Assembly (NCBI GenBank): GCA_018894105.1
Contig: CM032118.1
Span: forward strand, 30,484,690 to 30,548,689
DNA: 64,000 bases
Reading direction: 5' to 3'
DNA from: Jacaranda mimosifolia
Lineage: Eukaryota > Streptophyta > Magnoliopsida > Lamiales > Bignoniaceae
Made by a program: the position numbers and the translations under genes. Shown piece after piece: positions 60,745-64,000 of the stretch (the stretch's first letter is position 1; each line of letters opens with the position of its first letter). Below the pieces are notes generated by a model. That model worked only from the letters and a program-made list of their open reading frames with translations. It had not been told where the DNA came from and made no database searches.

Positions 60745-62229
60745 ATATATATATGAGCATGCAGTTGCACCAAGTAATAACCAGTACCAGTGGTCTTTAT
60801 CTGTAGTCACTTATGATTGGCTACGTAGTGTTAAAATAAGGCTGGCTCCTACAGCCATGTGTGCTGAGCTCAGGTTGCATATCTGAGTTATTTGGTTGGT
60901 TCTGGTTTTATGTAATTTAATTTGTTGTACGTACTGGATGTGCTCTATACATACGTGCCTTGCGTAATGTAATGTTTGTTTTGTGGAGATTCAGTTTTAA
61001 TTTTCAACTAAAATCTTGGTTTCTGTTTTTCAAAAGGTCTTGAATCTTAGTCCAATATAAATATGAAATCCCAATTATTGAGGGTTATTTTTGGCCCAAC
61101 CCATCTCTACATATAAATTAGGACCATATATCATAGATTAGATTTTAATTCAATCTAAATTTTAGAATTTTTAATCAATTAAAATATTTCTATATATTAG
61201 ATTCGATTATATATATTAGTAGTTCGAAATAAATAGATTGTATATGAAATTAAGCAATTCGCTCCATTAAAAATTCGAATATGAACTTTAATATTTTTTT
61301 ATTAAATTAATACTCTTATATATAATATTAATAAAAAATTTAAAATAAAATTTATATATTATGTTGGCCTAGTGTCTACATTAATATTTATATTATATTA
61401 TTGATATTGAGCCTTAACCCAAAAAAAATAAGAGAGATACTGAAAAAACGCCAAATATAATAATATAATAGTTTACCTATGTTTAATATAATATTATTTG
61501 AGGGTTTAGTATTTAAATATTTGATTTTTGGGCTAATGTATAATAAAAAATTGTTAAAAGTTCAATATGACGTAAAAATTTTTATACATATAATAATTTT
61601 TATACATTCAAAAATAAAAGAAAGAAAGAAAAAAATATTGAATCAGGGATTAGATTTTTTTTGTCGGGTTTTGAATATCCATTTGATCCAAATATGACAT
61701 TGACTAATAGATATCCTATATGATATCAGATCAGATTCAGATATAAATTTTAATAATTGAATTCAGATTTAGATATTGTTGATTTGATTTGAATTCAAAC
61801 ATGTTACAGCTCTATTATAAATATGTTCAGAATCCAAATGAAGGCTAGCAGGAAACTTGCATTTTTAGTCCCATAATACTACTGTGTGACTATTGGTCCA
61901 AAAAACTCACACCTCACCACTAAAATCTCATTTTTAGTCACTTTTAAACACGAGTAGTTCAATGCCCCTTTTTCCATTAACATTTGATGGAAACAGCCAC
62001 ATGCTTCGCAACGTCTAATAACCTAATTTGGAGGAGAATCATCACATGTAATGCACATGCCAATGCAAGGAGGGAAAACCTAGTGGCCTTTTCACCATGT
62101 AAAATGAAGGAATCTCTCTCCCCACCAAATTGAAACGAAACAGACCCACAAAAAAACAAAGCCACACACCCGAAAGCAAAACTACAAGAAACCTAACAGT
62201 CCCAATCTTTAAAAAATTCATCAACATGC
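60745..62229. other. 3' flank and intergenic DNA
   Basis: About the first 250 bases are probably the 3' untranslated region of the secreted protein gene. The rest is AT-rich. From about 61,855, CATTTTTAGTCCCATAAT and neighbouring sequence look like a transposon end, possibly that of the Mutator-type remnant to the right, but I could not find its partner inside the window. Confidence 0.4.
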
Positions 62230-62406
62230 ATGGTAAAATGCTATTGCAGTCGAGCGGTGCAACTTAAGACCTCGGGGATGAATGAGAATCCCAAGTGGAG
62301 GTTTCGCACTTGCTATATGATGAAGGGGAAAGGAGGATGTGGCTTCTTCTTGTGGGTAGACCCACCAATGTGTGCACGAGCTATAATGATCATCCTTGGC
62401 CTATAG
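62230..62406 (+). pseudogene. GRF-type zinc-finger protein fragment
   Basis: A 58-codon frame from ATG 62,230 encodes a complete GRF zinc finger: KCYCSRAVQLKTS, then NPKWRFRTC, then GCGFFLWVDPP, with Cys at the two N-terminal positions, before the loop and in GCGFF. The family (PF06839) binds nucleic acid in topoisomerases and nucleases. In plants many short GRF proteins of unknown role exist, often near transposons. Here a TAG follows at 62,404, and the usual downstream coiled-coil part survives only out of frame. It may be a tiny intact gene, but truncation is more likely. Confidence 0.65.
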
Positions 62407-62689
62407 AGGAGAATAAAAATCATGGTGATGATAATGTGCTTCCTTTGTCTCTTGGTGGTTTTCTTGAAATTGTTTGAAGAAGATTGTCCAGTTGTTTATA
62501 GGTGTAGAAGGTTGTTAGGGCTTTTTAATTATTTATTTTCTTTTCTCATAATTTTTTAGTGTATGTTATTTTATATATTATATATTATGCATGTTGCAAA
62601 GGTGGAAATGAATTATGCAATTTTGCATAATGCACTTGTAGAAGTCGGTGAAAATGTATTTTAGTGTTATGCCTTTTGAAAACGTGACC

Positions 62690-62870
62690 AATTTGGTTTA
62701 GTTCAATGACCATTTGGTTTGTTTAAATGCCAATTGACAGCAATGCAATTTGATTTAGTTTAATACCAATTTGGTTTAGTTCAATGCCTATAGACAGTTG
62801 GCCAATTTGGTTGAGTTTAATCCCAATAAACATCAAGCCAATTTAAAGCAATGCCAACAATGCTAATTTG
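62690..62870. repeat. Degenerate short tandem repeat (CCAATTTGGTT units)
   Basis: CCAATTTGGTTTAGTTCAATG and variants recur about every 25-60 bases at 62,692, 62,718, 62,773 and 62,800, with further decayed copies. A short CAACTG run follows at about 62,911-62,935. It lies between the GRF fragment and the transposase remnant. Confidence 0.7.
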
Positions 62871-63289
62871 AAGCAGTGCAACCCAACCAATAGACAAACT
62901 AGTGACAAGCAACTGCAACTGCAACTGCAACTGCAGAATAATGCAGAAAACATGAAGAAAAAAAATGCAGAAAACATGCACAAAGTTGTAGAAATGCAAT
63001 TGACACAAAAATGCACAAACCTGCATGAAGAAATTGCAGAAAACAAGCACATTTAACAGATAACACAATTCAACAAGGAAAAAAACACACACTATAGAAT
63101 CAACCATTCCATTAAATACATTCCCAGTCCATCATAGATAAATCCATAAACTAAAATCTCAAACAACCAAAAATTTACAAAACATCCTCATCAATCACAG
63201 AATATCCCTATTCCACTTCAACATTTACAGCACCCCAAGAATTCATGATATTTAAGAAAATCACAACCTCTATTTAGAAACTACATTTT

Positions 63290-64000
63290 GTTGCCCTTGC
63301 CCTTTAACTTCTTCTTATTAGCAGCAACTACAGCAGGTAGTTCGACATTGTGACAAAGCTTCTTCCTTCCTTCATAAGAACAAGTACAACACTTCCAAAT
63401 GCTTGACTAACAGTTGAACACTGAGCTAGAATTGGATCAGTTTGAGATTGGGAGACATCTTGACTTGATACAATTATAGGTTATGTTTGTTGCCTTTTAC
63501 TTGGCCTTGAATCTTGTTTCTTAGTCCTTTTCCTGGCCCACATATTTAAAGCAAACTCATTAATCAATTGAGGTCAAATCAAAGGAATCAATATAACCAT
63601 AAAGCAAGTAGAAAAACTTATTGTCATCTTCATCTTTTTTGTTGATGCAACTTTGCCATCATAAGAAATAGAACTTGTTCCAGTAACATCAGTGGTCAAC
63701 TCTTCAGCACTTCCTAACCCAAATGCATCATCAATCTTTTTCTTTTCACACCCCTTCTTGTTATGCCTTACTTTTCCACAATAACATCATTTAACTCTAT
63801 ATGCTTGCTTTCTCATCTTAATTAGCTTCCCCCCAGTAGTTTTCTTCTTTTTATTGAAAACTTCATCCTTCTACAACCTCTTAGTTTTGCTAGGCCTTCC
63901 AGATCCTATCCTAAGATTCAGTGGCAGTGGTGGGGTCAGCCTTATTTTAGCCTACAACATAGGGCAATTAATTGGTAGAATGGCATGCTAGTAGACCCTA
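63290..64000 (-). pseudogene. Mutator-type (MuDR) transposase C-terminus, decayed, runs off the window
   Basis: On the minus strand, GRPSKTKRL (about 63,890) is followed by a zinc-knuckle-like CYCGKVRHNKKGC (about 63,785-63,747) and a low-complexity tail. MuDR-family transposases end with GRPKK and a CxxCGxxGHNxxxC knuckle. Here the first Cys position is a TGA stop and the Gly of GHN is Arg. Other stops interrupt the frame. The catalytic part lies beyond the window edge. A host-derived MULE-like protein is an alternative but unlikely given the stops. Confidence 0.6.

Noticed and set aside
62042..62227. Minus-strand ORFs rich in Phe, Leu and Cys
   Set aside because: Low-complexity hydrophobic sequence with no homologue recognised, adjacent to transposon-like sequence.

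Overview
The window is nuclear DNA of a flowering plant, probably a eudicot: AT-rich intergenic DNA, intron-rich genes with GT-AG borders, a plastid-division FtsZ gene in the nucleus, plant LTR retrotransposons, Tourist/MULE/CACTA-type DNA elements and many microsatellites. I cannot fix the species. Gene models were assembled by hand from splice sites and protein family knowledge, because nearly every exon is shorter than an ordinary ORF cutoff.

Left part (1-24.3 kb) is the gene-rich part. A Qc-SNARE gene of the SYP51/SYP52 type (3.05-6.60 kb, +) is recognisable over its whole length but is broken in several independent ways, so I call it a pseudogene. Next come an intact TAF6 gene (TFIID/SAGA histone-fold subunit, 12 exons, 549 aa, 9.47-14.14 kb, +), a convergent intact plastid FtsZ1 gene (6 exons, 409 aa, 19.11-14.91 kb, -), and an intact V-ATPase subunit e gene (3 coding exons, 70 aa, 23.87-21.72 kb, -). 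These are unrelated housekeeping genes. Tourist-like MITEs with TTA duplications sit between and inside them.

Middle part (24.3-58.5 kb) is a retrotransposon district. It holds a decayed minus-strand Copia remnant (about 28.3-31.1 kb), a 3' remnant of a Ty3/gypsy Tat-type element (31.1-35.5 kb), and a full-length but decayed Tat-type element (36,031-46,411) with 746-bp LTRs and an AATAA target duplication. That element interrupts an older tandem array of (TA)n(GA)n-bearing repeats. Further right are a 0.7-kb element with long inverted ends, a 3.68-kb solo LTR (50,486-54,165, TSD ATGGT), a 1.06-kb MULE-like element carrying a GC-rich repeat cargo, and an adjoining 475-bp CACTA-like element. 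Both Tat copies carry an antisense coding region between integrase and the 3' LTR.

Right part (58.9-64 kb) has an intact two-exon gene for a small secreted His/Cys-rich protein (102 aa) with a clear TATA box, a GRF zinc-finger gene fragment, and at the window edge a decayed Mutator-type transposase C-terminus.

I do not see a clear undescribed multi-gene system. The most interesting items are the antisense ORF shared by both Tat copies, a paralogous empty site that confirms the Tat insertion, the GC-rich palindromic cargo of the MULE-like element, the GC-AG intron in FtsZ1, the multi-lesion SNARE pseudogene and the His/Cys-rich secreted peptide.
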